Positions 7,936 through 16,157 of a stretch of 64,000 nt of DNA are shown here, one piece after another (the stretch's first letter is position 1; the number at the start of each line of letters is the position of its first letter). The notes under the pieces are model-generated. The model did no database searches. It was not told the origin of the DNA and saw only the letters and a list, made by a program, of their open reading frames with translations. Source of the DNA: CBDUEF01 sp018063485. GTDB taxonomy: Bacteria; Pseudomonadota; Alphaproteobacteria; Rhodobacterales; Rhodobacteraceae. Position numbers and translations under genes: made by a program. The stretch is taken from contig JBAOID010000011.1 of NCBI GenBank assembly GCA_037045435.1, positions 1 through 64,000 on the forward strand, given 5' to 3'.

Positions 7936-9405
7936 ATGTCTGCAACCGTCTTTACCAATGGCACCGTCATTACAATGGACCCCACCCGCCGCATCATAGA
8001 AGGTGGCACGGTGCGGGTGATTGGCGACCGGATCGTGCAAATCGGCACCGGCGCCGAGGTCGCCATCGCGCCGGACGACCGTATTATTGATTGCCATAGA
8101 AAGCTGATCATCCCCGGCCTGATCGACGCACATGGCCATGCCGGTCACTGCCTGATACGGTCCATCGCTGCGGATACCAACCCGCTCTGGATGAAGATCG
8201 TAACCCCGGTCTATTACCACTATACCACACGCGGGTTCTGGTATGCAGATGGGCTTGTTTCAGGGTTGGAGCGCCTGCAAGCAGGGGTGACAACGTCCCT
8301 CAGCATCATTTCCTCGATGCCGCGCAGCGATGACCCGGAATTCGCAATTCAGCACGCCAAGGCATATGGCGAGATTGGCCTGCGCGAGGTGGTCAGCGTT
8401 GGCCCCGCAGGGCTGCCCTGGCCGCGCAGCGTGACGCGGTGGGAGACAGGCACCGCGGTGCCGCATAAGGTGTCTTTCGCAGAAATGATGGACGGAGTTG
8501 AGGCGGTTATTCAAAGCATTCACGGCGCGCGCAATGGTAAAACGAGTGTTTATGTGACACCATTCACCATCGTCCCGTCGCTTGATCCGTCAAATATGTC
8601 CAGCCCAGATCAGGCGGTTTCACTAACCAACGATGACCGCAATCAGGCCCGCGCTGTGCGGGAACTGGCGCGCAAATATGGGGTCCGGTTGCATTCCGAT
8701 GCCTTTGCCGGACAAATCCGCCTTGCTTTTCAGGATAAGGAAAACGCCCTGCTTGGCCCTGATATCCATTTGCAGCATTGCTGGGGTATCTCGCATGAGG
8801 AGATTGATATCCTTGCGGAAACTGGAACTCATGTCACCCATGCCCCACCGGGCCGTTCAACCCCTGTGATTGAAATGATGGCCCGTGGGGTCAGCCTCGC
8901 CGTCACCTCGGACGGGACCGCACCAAGCCGGTATTTCGATATGCTGCAAACTGCGCGCAACTTTCAATCAACGCAGCATGTGTTGCGTAACCATGACCGC
9001 TATTTCTTTCCGCCCGGCAAGGTGTTGGAAATGATCACAATCGACGCCGCGCGCACCTTGGGGATGGAGGCCGATATCGGCTCGCTGGAGGTTGGTAAAA
9101 AGGCAGATATCGCCATAATCGACATGAACCAACCCCATCTGACGCCAAACTGGCTGCCTGTTCACCGTTTGATCCATCAAGCCACAGGGGGCGATGTGGA
9201 AACCGTGATGGTCGACGGTGAAATCCTGATGGAAAACCGCAAAGTGATGCGGGTGGACGTCGATTCTGCACTGGAATTAGGCAACGCGGAGGCGCGAGAT
9301 TTGGTTGTGCGTGGCAATTTGCAGCAACATTTACACGCACCGGGCTGGGGGCAGGTATATCGCACGTTTGATCGCCAGGTAGAGTTGCCGAACCTTCCGA
9401 TTTGA
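7936..9405 (+). CDS. amidohydrolase, TrzA/AtzA/MtaD-like deaminase or chlorohydrolase family
   Basis: A 489-residue metal-dependent hydrolase. Metal ligands can be read in order: DAHGHAGH (HxH motif), RLHSDAF, LQHCWG and TSDGTA. The C-terminal region IGSLEVGKKADIAIIDMNQPHLTPNW is the standard beta-sandwich signature of the cytosine-deaminase/TrzA group. Members remove amino or other groups from purines, pyrimidines, triazines or methylthioadenosine; which of these applies here cannot be read from sequence. AAGGAACC lies before the ATG. Unlike its upstream neighbour it keeps the full metal site, so the pair may be a catalytic and a non-canonical paralogue acting on related substrates. Confidence 0.92.
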   Translation: MSATVFTNGTVITMDPTRRIIEGGTVRVIGDRIVQIGTGAEVAIAPDDRIIDCHRKLIIPGLIDAHGHAGHCLIRSIAADTNPLWMKIVTPVYYHYTTRGFWYADGLVSGLERLQAGVTTSLSIISSMPRSDDPEFAIQHAKAYGEIGLREVVSVGPAGLPWPRSVTRWETGTAVPHKVSFAEMMDGVEAVIQSIHGARNGKTSVYVTPFTIVPSLDPSNMSSPDQAVSLTNDDRNQARAVRELARKYGVRLHSDAFAGQIRLAFQDKENALLGPDIHLQHCWGISHEEIDILAETGTHVTHAPPGRSTPVIEMMARGVSLAVTSDGTAPSRYFDMLQTARNFQSTQHVLRNHDRYFFPPGKVLEMITIDAARTLGMEADIGSLEVGKKADIAIIDMNQPHLTPNWLPVHRLIHQATGGDVETVMVDGEILMENRKVMRVDVDSALELGNAEARDLVVRGNLQQHLHAPGWGQVYRTFDRQVELPNLPI

Positions 9406-9415
9406 CGCGCGCGGA

Positions 9416-10102
9416 TTAGCCGAAGACCTGCCGCAGGTCACGCACCGGTATGTCTTCGGTTTCCAAATCAAGATCGTCTTCGATATGCTGTAAATGGTCG
9501 TGCATTATCGCGCTTGCGCCTTCATGGTCGCGCGCCTTGATGCGGGCGATCAGGGCCATGTGTTCGTCTGGGCCGCAATCATGCAGCTCCGTGCGGCGGT
9601 AGATCACTGTAATCAATGAGCTGCGGGAAATCAGGTCACGCAAGATACCATGCAGGAACGATGATCCCGAAAGCTCTGCCAAAAGCAAATGAAAACTGCC
9701 TGACAGCTTGATGGTAGCAGATCGGTCCTTGATGGCTGCTGCTTCCCTTTCCCGTGCAGTGTGCTGTTCCAGTTGCGCGATTTCCTCATCCGTGATCCGA
9801 GCAATGACATGGCCAATGATCCGCTCTTCGATCTGTTTTCGCACATGAAATACATCGCGGGCCTCGTTGACATCAGGCTCTGCTACGAAGGCACCGCGAT
9901 TGGGCAAGATCGTGATCAACCCGTCACTTTCAAGTGCCGACAGAACTTGCCGAACTCGCGCGCGCGAAACCTGAAAAACCTCGGAAAGTTCCTCTTCCTT
10001 CAGTCGCGTTCCGGGGCGCAGTTTCTTTTCCGCGATGGACAACCAGATCCGTTCACAAATCCCGGCAGTTGCCGTATGTCGCGTATTTGTCCGCTGATAC
10101 AT
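9416..10102 (-). CDS. GntR-family transcriptional regulator, FCD subfamily
   Basis: The product of 228 residues has an N-terminal winged helix (GTRLKEEELSEVFQVSRARV, then LSALESDGLITILPNRGAFV) and an all-helical FCD effector domain with metal-binding type histidines (FHLLLAELSG, ...DEHMALIARI, MHDHLQHIEDDL). FCD regulators commonly repress catabolic operons and respond to organic acids or the pathway substrate. The ATG at 10102 is preferred over a TTG at 10120 because GAGGGA precedes it. It converges with the amidohydrolase genes and diverges from the flavin-reductase gene, with an operator-like repeat in the shared promoter. Confidence 0.92.
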   Translation of the reverse strand: MYQRTNTRHTATAGICERIWLSIAEKKLRPGTRLKEEELSEVFQVSRARVRQVLSALESDGLITILPNRGAFVAEPDVNEARDVFHVRKQIEERIIGHVIARITDEEIAQLEQHTAREREAAAIKDRSATIKLSGSFHLLLAELSGSSFLHGILRDLISRSSLITVIYRRTELHDCGPDEHMALIARIKARDHEGASAIMHDHLQHIEDDLDLETEDIPVRDLRQVFG

Positions 10103-10174
10103 TCCATTCCCTCTGCGCAAATAAGTTCCGTAGATTGCGTGACAAAGTCATTCCATACATCATATAAAACTTGA

Positions 10175-10194
10175 CTACAAAATTGTAGACAATA
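10175..10194. promoter_or_regulatory. candidate GntR operator in divergent promoter
   Basis: CTACAA and TTGTAG flank AA at 10175-10188, and the overlapping TTGTAGACAA (10183-10192) has the TTGT-NN-ACAA form common for FCD-type GntR sites. ATTGTAGACAATA (10182-10194) resembles the repeat at 4584-4596. The site lies between the GntR gene and the divergent flavin-reductase gene, so autoregulation is likely. Confidence 0.55.
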
Positions 10195-10280
10195 ATGTCA
10201 ATACGAGGTGGCTAGTGGCTTGAAAACGCAATGCGTTGCGTTTGACCTAGAATGCCAATGCAAGTCTGGCAAGGAATATC

Positions 10281-10919
10281 ATGGATTTCAACTTCTCCCA
10301 GATAGAGGCGGCGGACAGGTATCGGCTTTTGACCAATTTCATTGGTCCCCGCCCGATTGCACTTGTCTCCACGCGGTCGCCTGAAGGGCAAAACAACGCC
10401 GCCCCAATGAGTTTTTTTAACGTCTTTTCGCACGATCCGGCGATTGTGGTTTTGGGTATTCAAACCCGCCCTGACGGTCAGGAAAAAGATACTGTGCGCA
10501 ATATCCGCGGTACGGGTGAATTCGTCGTGAATATGGTCGATATGGCGCTGGCTGAAGGAATGCTTGTGTGCGGTCTTGGGGTAGAGGCGGACGTGGATGA
10601 AATCGCATTGGCAGGCTTCGACAGCGTTCCTGGCACGCAGATCGGCGCCCATTGGGTAGCGCAGGCACCCTGCGCAATGGAGTGCAAGGTAGAGCGGTTG
10701 ATTGAGTATGAGCGCCGCGTGATCGTGCTTGGAGAGGTGATACATATGCATATCCGGCGCGACTGCCTGGATCCAGAAGGGCGCTATGTCGACCCCACTA
10801 CTTACCAGCCAATCGCACGGCTGCATGCCGATAATTACATCACCACCGACAGACAGTTCGAGATGCCGTCTCCCGGTCTTGCGTCCGTTCAGGCGCGCCT
10901 TACGACGAAAAGGATTTAG
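10281..10919 (+). CDS. flavin reductase-like (FMN-binding split-barrel) protein
   Basis: The 212-residue product begins MDFNFSQIEAADRYRLLTNF and has the split-barrel signature GPRPIALVSTRSPEGQNNAAP, MSFFNVFSHDPAIVVLGI and DTVRNIRGTGEFVVNMVD of the HpaC/flavoredoxin-like family, whose members bind FMN and reduce flavin or act as small flavoenzymes. It ends three bases before the racemase gene, so the two are co-transcribed. In this setting it might supply reduced flavin to a monooxygenase that opens the substrate ring, but no monooxygenase is in the window. The specific reaction is not predictable. Confidence 0.88.
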   Translation: MDFNFSQIEAADRYRLLTNFIGPRPIALVSTRSPEGQNNAAPMSFFNVFSHDPAIVVLGIQTRPDGQEKDTVRNIRGTGEFVVNMVDMALAEGMLVCGLGVEADVDEIALAGFDSVPGTQIGAHWVAQAPCAMECKVERLIEYERRVIVLGEVIHMHIRRDCLDPEGRYVDPTTYQPIARLHADNYITTDRQFEMPSPGLASVQARLTTKRI

Positions 10920-10922
10920 GCT

Positions 10923-11663
10923 ATGCGAATCATGGTTATCAATCCGAATTCGACGGCCTCAATGACAGCGCAAATTCGCAAAAGCGCGGAGAGTTGTGCC
11001 GGTCTTGGAACAGTGATCGAGGCCGCGAACCCTATCGATACCCCCCGCAGTATTGAGGGATATGCCGATGAGGCCCGCGCAGTCCCGGCGATGCTTGATC
11101 TGATCCAAGAGGGCCAAGTGCGGGGTGCACAGGGCTTTGTGATTGCCTGTTTTGATGATCCTGGTCTAGCGGCTGCGCGCGAAGTGGCGCGGGGGCCTGT
11201 GGTTGGGATTTGCCAGGCCGCCGTTCAGGTGGCTGTGACGATAGCCAACCGTTTTTCCATAGTGACTACCCTGCCCAGATCTGTCCCCATTATCGAAGAT
11301 CTGGTTGCCTCTTATGGTGCTTCAGCCCGCTGTCGGTCGGTTCGGGCAGTCAATATGCCAGTGTTGGCGCTAGAGGCAGAGCCCGACGTTGCTGAAACCC
11401 GCCTGCTGCAAGAAATCGAGGCTGCGCGTGACAACGACGGGGCAGAGGTTATCATTCTTGGTTGCGCGGGAATGTCCGAACTTTGTGACAGGTTGGCGGC
11501 AAAATCGGGCGTGCCAGTGATTGATGGGGTGGTTGCGGCAGTCAAACTGGTCGAAGGATTGGTGGCTGGAGGCTATGCCACATCGAAACTTGGCAGTTAT
11601 AACTTTCCTCGGCTTAAGGAAGAGAGCGAACAAGGCGCCACTTGCCCCGTCATTTGCGCCTGA
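10923..11663 (+). CDS. Asp/Glu/hydantoin racemase family protein
   Basis: A 246-residue member of the cofactor-independent racemase family. It starts MRIMVINPNSTASMT, the family opening. The two catalytic-type cysteines are in FVIACFDDPGL (about residue 79) and IILGCAGMSEL (about residue 181), each followed by the usual small residues, so both acid-base partners are present. Close relatives act on hydantoins, aspartate/glutamate, or as maleate isomerases and decarboxylases in ring catabolism. With the neighbouring amidohydrolases, a role in opening a cyclic ureide or amide is plausible but inferred. It ends the operon; the next sequence is transposon debris. Confidence 0.9.
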   Translation: MRIMVINPNSTASMTAQIRKSAESCAGLGTVIEAANPIDTPRSIEGYADEARAVPAMLDLIQEGQVRGAQGFVIACFDDPGLAAAREVARGPVVGICQAAVQVAVTIANRFSIVTTLPRSVPIIEDLVASYGASARCRSVRAVNMPVLALEAEPDVAETRLLQEIEAARDNDGAEVIILGCAGMSELCDRLAAKSGVPVIDGVVAAVKLVEGLVAGGYATSKLGSYNFPRLKEESEQGATCPVICA

Positions 11664-11824
11664 AAAAGGCCACCGCGACACCCGCAGCAGCCTCTTGGCT
11701 TCACAGGCATTTTCGGTCTTTTGAAAGAGTTTTGCGTTTGATCTGATGCACCATCGCAAGCGTAACCGACCGGTTTGTACCGCCTTTTGAGGGAGGCTGG
11801 GAGATCTTAGGCTACGTCGTTATT

Positions 11825-11842
11825 GACGTCGTTAACGACGTC
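11825..11842. repeat. perfect 18-bp palindrome
   Basis: GACGTCGTTAACGACGTC reads the same on both strands. It sits in a run of ACGTCGTTA-like repeats (about 11813-11845) between the racemase gene and IS66 remnants, so it could be an operator or an old mobile-element end. Confidence 0.6.
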
Positions 11843-11863
11843 GTATCGGCGGGAGGCTCGGGG

Positions 11864-12145
11864 ATCGTGCTCGAGGCGTTGAAGCGGATAGGGGAACTCT
11901 ATGACATCGAGGCCGAGATCACGGGGCAAAGCGCCGAGGCCCGCCGCGCCGCCCGTCAGGCCCGGAGCAAACCCAAGGTCGAGGCCTTCAGGATCTGGGC
12001 TGAGGACCAGCTCAAGCGCATTCCCGGCAAGAGCGATCTGGCCAAGGCGTTCCGCTACGGGCTGAACCGCTGGGAGTCGTTCTGCCTGCTCCTCGACGAC
12101 GGCCGCGTGGCGATCGACAACAATCCGGCCGAGCGGAAAATGAAG
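11864..12145 (+). pseudogene. tnpC: IS66 transposase (TnpC) C-terminal fragment, element C
   Basis: The segment has the C-terminal part of an IS66 DDE transposase: IGELYDIEAEITGQSAEARR, RIPGKSDLAKAFRYGLNRWE and AIDNNPAERKMK, where the last motif holds the catalytic Glu. The N-terminal two thirds are missing and the fragment stops abruptly at GTAAGCG (12146), the start of a second IS66 element that inserted here in opposite orientation. It is a dead remnant. Confidence 0.85.
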
Positions 12146-12167
12146 GTAAGCGGGAAGCCGCGGCCGT

Positions 12168-13757
12168 TCAGGCTTTGTAATTCCAGGGCATGAGGGCGTC
12201 GAGCTTTGCGCTTGGCCATTGGTTGGCGATGCGTTCCAGCGTCTGGGTCAGCCACGCCACGGGGTCGACGGCGTTCATCTTGCAGGTCTGCAAGAGCGTG
12301 GCGATGGTCGCCCATGTCCGGCCGCCGCCATCAGATCCGGCGAACAGGCTGTTCTTTCTTGTGATGGTCTGGGGCCTGATGGCGCGCTCGACGATATTGG
12401 AGTCAAGCTCGATCAGGCCATCGGAGACGAAGCGCTCGAATATCTCCCGTCGGGCGATGGCATAGCGCAGTGCCTCGGCCAATTTCGATTTTCCGGAGAT
12501 GCGCGGCAGGGTTTTCTGCCAGAGTAAGAACAGTTCGGCGACGATCGGTGCCGAGGCGGCCTGACGGGCGGCGGCACGTTCCTCGGGGCTTTTCCCGCGA
12601 ACTTCGGCCTCCAGTTTCCACAGATCGGCCATCCGTTCCACCGTGGTGGTGGCGACGCGGCTGTCACCGGCGGCGTGGAGTTCATAGAACCGTCGCCGGC
12701 TATGGGCCCAGCACCCAGCCAGTCGTGGGCCGTCATTGCTGCCGCCCTTGCGCACCAGCTTGTTGTAGGCGGCATAGCCGTCCACCTGCAGGATACCGCC
12801 GTAGCCATGGAGGTGCCGCAGCACGCAATCGCCGGACCGGCTGTCTTCGAACCGATAGGCCACCATGGGCGGGCCGCTCCCGCCAAAGGTGCTGTCATCG
12901 CGGGCATAGGCCCAGAGCCAGGCTGTCTTCGTGGTGCCGGTGCCCGGGGCAAGGGTGGGAAGGCAGGTCTCATCCGCAAAGACGCGTGGCCCCTTGAGAA
13001 CCTCGCACAGAACATGGTCAGCCAGGATATCCAGCTCGAAGCCAACCCGGCCCATCCACTGGGCCATCAGCCGCCGGTCGATCTCCACCTGGTCGCGGGC
13101 ATAGATCCCCTCCTGACGATAGAGCGGCAGGCCGTCGGCATATTTCGAGACGGCGATCTGCGCCAGCAGCGCTTCGGTCGGCAGACCGCTTTCGATGATG
13201 TGCGCCGGGGCAAGGGCCTGGATGACGCCCTCGCACCCCTTGAACGCATATTTGGGCCGACGGGTGACGATCACCCGGAACTTTGCCGGAATGACATCCA
13301 GGCGCTCCGACACGTCTTCGCCGATCAGCACCTTCTGTTTGCCCGCGTGCTCCGGCAAGTCCTCGGGCTCGATCACAACCTCGACTCGCTCCAAATGGGG
13401 CGGCAAGGCCTTGCGCGGTCGCGGGTTACGCTTCTGATCCGAGATCCGGTCCTTGCCGACCTGCGCCCGCAGGGCCGCGATGCCGGTTTCGATCTCCTCG
13501 AAGATGAAGGCCTGCTGCGCGTCCGCGTCATCTGATGGCCCGCTGGCCCCAAGCTTCTCGGAGCGGCGGCCGAACCGGGCACGATCATACGCCTTCAGGA
13601 TCTGCATCAGCCGCTGGATCCGCTCGTCTGCATCCGAACTGCGCGCCTTCAGGGCCGCGTTCTCGTCCTCCAGAACGGCCGCCTTATGCGCCATCGCGCG
13701 GACCATGGACTTCAACAGGTCCAGGTCGTCGGGAAGGGGGAGATCCTCTGCAATCAT
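12168..13757 (-). CDS. tnpC: IS66-family transposase TnpC, element A
   Basis: A full-length 529-residue DDE transposase. Residues 1-60 form a leucine-rich/coiled segment and are followed by the basic RFGRRSEKLGA motif and a linker. The catalytic residues fit Asp in FADETCLPTLAPGTG, Asp in ILQVDGYAAYNKLV and Glu in ELDSNIVERAIRPQ, and the end is PWNYKA. The gene ends 22 bases from the IS terminus. No frame break is visible. Because its tnpB is split, transposition of this copy is unlikely without other copies. Confidence 0.94.
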   Translation of the reverse strand: MIAEDLPLPDDLDLLKSMVRAMAHKAAVLEDENAALKARSSDADERIQRLMQILKAYDRARFGRRSEKLGASGPSDDADAQQAFIFEEIETGIAALRAQVGKDRISDQKRNPRPRKALPPHLERVEVVIEPEDLPEHAGKQKVLIGEDVSERLDVIPAKFRVIVTRRPKYAFKGCEGVIQALAPAHIIESGLPTEALLAQIAVSKYADGLPLYRQEGIYARDQVEIDRRLMAQWMGRVGFELDILADHVLCEVLKGPRVFADETCLPTLAPGTGTTKTAWLWAYARDDSTFGGSGPPMVAYRFEDSRSGDCVLRHLHGYGGILQVDGYAAYNKLVRKGGSNDGPRLAGCWAHSRRRFYELHAAGDSRVATTTVERMADLWKLEAEVRGKSPEERAAARQAASAPIVAELFLLWQKTLPRISGKSKLAEALRYAIARREIFERFVSDGLIELDSNIVERAIRPQTITRKNSLFAGSDGGGRTWATIATLLQTCKMNAVDPVAWLTQTLERIANQWPSAKLDALMPWNYKA

Positions 13758-13842
13758 GGCCTGAATGATAGCACATCCTGCTTGGCCGTGCCGCAGGCTA
13801 TCTGCGCCTCAAGCTCCGATGATTCACTTTGTCGCGGCCATA

Positions 13843-14137
13843 TTATCCAGCAAATACAGGGGCTCTGACCGTCACAGGGCGGACCCGCTTCCAGTCCAGA
13901 CCGTCCAGCAGCGCCATGAGCTGGGCGTGGTTCAGCTGCACCCGGACAGCCCCAATCTGCGGCCAGCAGAACGAGGATTTCTCAAGACGCTTGGCATAAA
14001 GACAGATACCGCTGCCATCCCACCAGACGATCTTCACCCGGTCCGCACGCTTGGCCCGAAACACGTAAAGCGCGCCGCTGAATGGATCGCTGCCTGCATC
14101 GCGCACCAGCGACAGCAGGCTGTCCGGACCCTTGCGG
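13843..14137 (-). pseudogene. tnpB: IS66 TnpB, C-terminal fragment, element A
   Basis: The reading KGPDSLLSLVRDAGSDPFSG, FRAKRADRVKIVWWDGSG and LYAKRLEKSSFCWPQIGAVR is the main body of IS66 TnpB, the small accessory protein needed for transposition. It starts abruptly at the codons for RKG (CCGCAAGGG, complement of 14129-14137), where the RIT element joins. The N-terminus that should precede it is about 7 kb away at 21.1 kb. Confidence 0.88.
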
Positions 14138-14191
14138 TTATGCTGGAGCTCAGCATAACAGAAATTATGCTGAGCGCATGATTATGCTGAG
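14137..14191. repeat. RIT left terminal array
   Basis: Four copies of the 10-mer TTATGCTGAG occur: an overlapping back-to-back pair (14138-14159, with one extra G in the centre) and two direct copies in 14163-14191. The inner 29 bases match the inverse of 17520-17548 at 28 positions. Likely recombinase-binding sites. Confidence 0.75.
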
Positions 14192-14235
14192 TTGCTGGCA
14201 ACTTATTGCGCGCTGCCAGTAACTTATTGCCAGTA

Positions 14236-15249
14236 TCACTCCGCATATTTTTTTCTGTTTCGGACGTCGTTGAGCATTGCGAGCACCTTGTCGGGCGTTC
14301 TGAACCGTCCAGGTCGCAGCGTTGGCGGCTCCATGGCTGCGAGGGCCTCGAGCTTTTCCGTTGGATCGGCGCGCAAGTAAATCTCGGTGCTTTGGAGGGT
14401 AGCATGGCCGAGCCAGAGAGAGACCTTCCGGATGTCGTGAGTGGCCGCGAGGGTGTGCATCGCGCAGGTGTGACGCAGCACATGCGGCGTAATGCGCCTG
14501 TCGCAGAGAGATGGCTGCGCAGACGCGGCGCGCGCGACGTGCTTGCGGAGGATATACTCGAAGCCCGATCGGGTCATCGGGGCGCCGACACCGTTGAGGA
14601 AGAGTTCAGGCGCTGGCGCTTTGGGGCGAATGGCGATCCAGGCTCGGATCGCGCCCGCCGTCTCCTTCCAGAGCGGCAGGACACGCTCGCGTCGTCCTTT
14701 GCCCATCACATGGATTCTACCCCAGTCCCGTTGGTCGACTTGATCGGACCTCAGTCCGATCAGTTCCGACACGCGCAGGCCGGCCGAGAAAGCGAGATGC
14801 AACATGGCCCTGTCCCTGGTCCCCGATGACGTTCGCGGGTCGGGCGCGTCGAGCAGTGCCTTGACCTCGACGCGCGTCAAATGGGTGACGAGGGCCTCGT
14901 CCACTTTCTTCACCGGGATCGCGTGGATGCGACCGGCCTGATCGAGACAGTCCGGCAGTCTGTATTCGAGGAAACGGAAGAACGCATTGATCGCAGCCAA
15001 CCGTGCGTTGCGCGACCGGGCACCGTTGCCGCGCTCGGTCTCGAGGTGCTCAAGGAACGCAAGGATCAAAGTCACATCAATCTCTTCCACGGTGAGTTCG
15101 GACGGCCTGGTGCGAAGGCGATTGGCGGCGAAGATAACGAGAAGCTGGAAGCAGGTGGCGTAAGCCTCGCAGGTATGTGGGCTGGCGCCGCGATCCCGTG
15201 GAAGATGCTCACGCAGGAAGACGGCGAGGTGGGGACCGAGGCGGGTCAT
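14236..15249 (-). CDS. RIT tyrosine recombinase, third gene
   Basis: A 337-residue phage-integrase-type recombinase. The N-terminal SAM-like DNA-binding domain (LREHLPRDRGASPHTCEAYA) precedes the catalytic domain with Arg in SAGLRVSELIGL, HxxR in HVLRHTCAM, His in LGHATLQ and the Tyr nucleophile in STEIYLRA. The start at 15249 overlaps the stop of the preceding gene (ATGA), which marks translational coupling; the longer open frame to 15771 is only the shadow of that gene. In RIT elements the three proteins are thought to act together on the element ends. Confidence 0.92.
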   Translation of the reverse strand: MTRLGPHLAVFLREHLPRDRGASPHTCEAYATCFQLLVIFAANRLRTRPSELTVEEIDVTLILAFLEHLETERGNGARSRNARLAAINAFFRFLEYRLPDCLDQAGRIHAIPVKKVDEALVTHLTRVEVKALLDAPDPRTSSGTRDRAMLHLAFSAGLRVSELIGLRSDQVDQRDWGRIHVMGKGRRERVLPLWKETAGAIRAWIAIRPKAPAPELFLNGVGAPMTRSGFEYILRKHVARAASAQPSLCDRRITPHVLRHTCAMHTLAATHDIRKVSLWLGHATLQSTEIYLRADPTEKLEALAAMEPPTLRPGRFRTPDKVLAMLNDVRNRKKYAE

Positions 15250-16157
15250 GATGCATCTCTCCGATGCAGCGCTTCGCCGGCTTCGGCGATACCGGCCATC
15301 AGGCTCGGAGTCGCCTGCAGATACCAGTAGGTGTCGGTAACATGGGCATGACCGAGGTATGTGCTCAACCCGGCTATGTGGCGAGCGACTGCCACACGGT
15401 CGGATCCGCATTGTTGTAGCGAGCGCACGGCAAAGCTGTGCCTGAGATCGTGAATGCGCGGCCCCAGTTCGCCGATGCCGCCGCGCAGTCCCGCGGCTCG
15501 GGTTAGGCGAAGAAAGACCGCGATCACTGTGGAATAGGCCGGTCCAGTGCCAGTGCTCGACCGAAAGACAGGCCCATCGGGCCCCCCTGGATGGATCCGA
15601 AGCCAGTCGCCGAGCGCCCGACGCGTGGAATCGTGGATCGGCACGAGCCGGTTCTTGCGGAACTTCGTGGCATTTATGACAAGACCGTCTTCGCCGATAT
15701 CCCGTATGCGAAGGGCCAGCGCCTCGGAGATGCGTAGCCCGGTCGCGGCGAGCAGGCCGAAGAGCGTCCAATACATCAGGGGGCGGATCGAACCGGGCTG
15801 TCCCAGCAGGGCAGTCGCTCCCATTAGCTGCGCAATCTCATCGCCAGTCCAGATGTGAGGCCGCATGCGGGCGTGTCGATCCGTGCCAAACACGTCGGCC
15901 ACTGGCACCTCGTGCCGCAAGTCCTCAGCATGCATGGCGAGCGCGAAGCGGCGCACCGTTAAGAGACGGTTGCGCCGTTGTGCTGGCGAAGGAGCCTCAG
16001 ATGCCCATGCGATCGCTCGCTTGGCCAGCACGACGCTGTCGCCCTGCGCCTCGGCAAAGGCGACGAAGCTGTGCAGAAGCCCTGCCGGGATACGGAACTT
16101 GAATCCGAGGGTCCGATGGAGCAGGATATATCGTTCAAGATCATTCGCCAGCATCAC
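15246..16157 (-). CDS. RIT tyrosine recombinase, second gene
   Basis: The 303-residue product has the core-binding domain (MMLANDLERYILLHRTLGFK) and a tyrosine recombinase catalytic domain with Arg in ATGLRISEALAL, HDLRHSFAVR, then LGHAHVTDTYWYLQA carrying the His and Tyr. It overlaps the first gene by four bases at its start and the third gene by four at its end. The closely packed overlaps keep the three proteins in fixed proportion. Intact by reading frame. Confidence 0.92.
   Translation of the reverse strand: MMLANDLERYILLHRTLGFKFRIPAGLLHSFVAFAEAQGDSVVLAKRAIAWASEAPSPAQRRNRLLTVRRFALAMHAEDLRHEVPVADVFGTDRHARMRPHIWTGDEIAQLMGATALLGQPGSIRPLMYWTLFGLLAATGLRISEALALRIRDIGEDGLVINATKFRKNRLVPIHDSTRRALGDWLRIHPGGPDGPVFRSSTGTGPAYSTVIAVFLRLTRAAGLRGGIGELGPRIHDLRHSFAVRSLQQCGSDRVAVARHIAGLSTYLGHAHVTDTYWYLQATPSLMAGIAEAGEALHRRDAS

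Larger units (their letters stand above)
12146..14137 (-). mobile_element. IS66-family element A, tnpC-end half
   Basis: The outer end is GTAAGCGGGAAG at 12146, the typical IS66 terminus. It contains tnpC (complete) and the last part of tnpB, both on the minus strand. The element breaks at 14137 inside tnpB. The missing upstream genes in the same orientation (tnpA and the tnpB start) are at 21.0-21.5 kb, so a single IS66 was probably split by everything in between. Confidence 0.8.

Noticed and set aside
14137..14191. Short regularly spaced repeats that could suggest a CRISPR-like array
   Set aside because: The units are 10-mers with 0-7 base spacing, mirrored at the other end of the RIT element, so they are terminal binding sites. 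No CRISPR array or cas gene is in the window.
15249..15771. N-terminal extension of the third RIT recombinase (511-codon reading)
   Set aside because: The extra 174 codons are out-of-frame translation of the second recombinase gene; the ATG at 15249 gives the normal protein.
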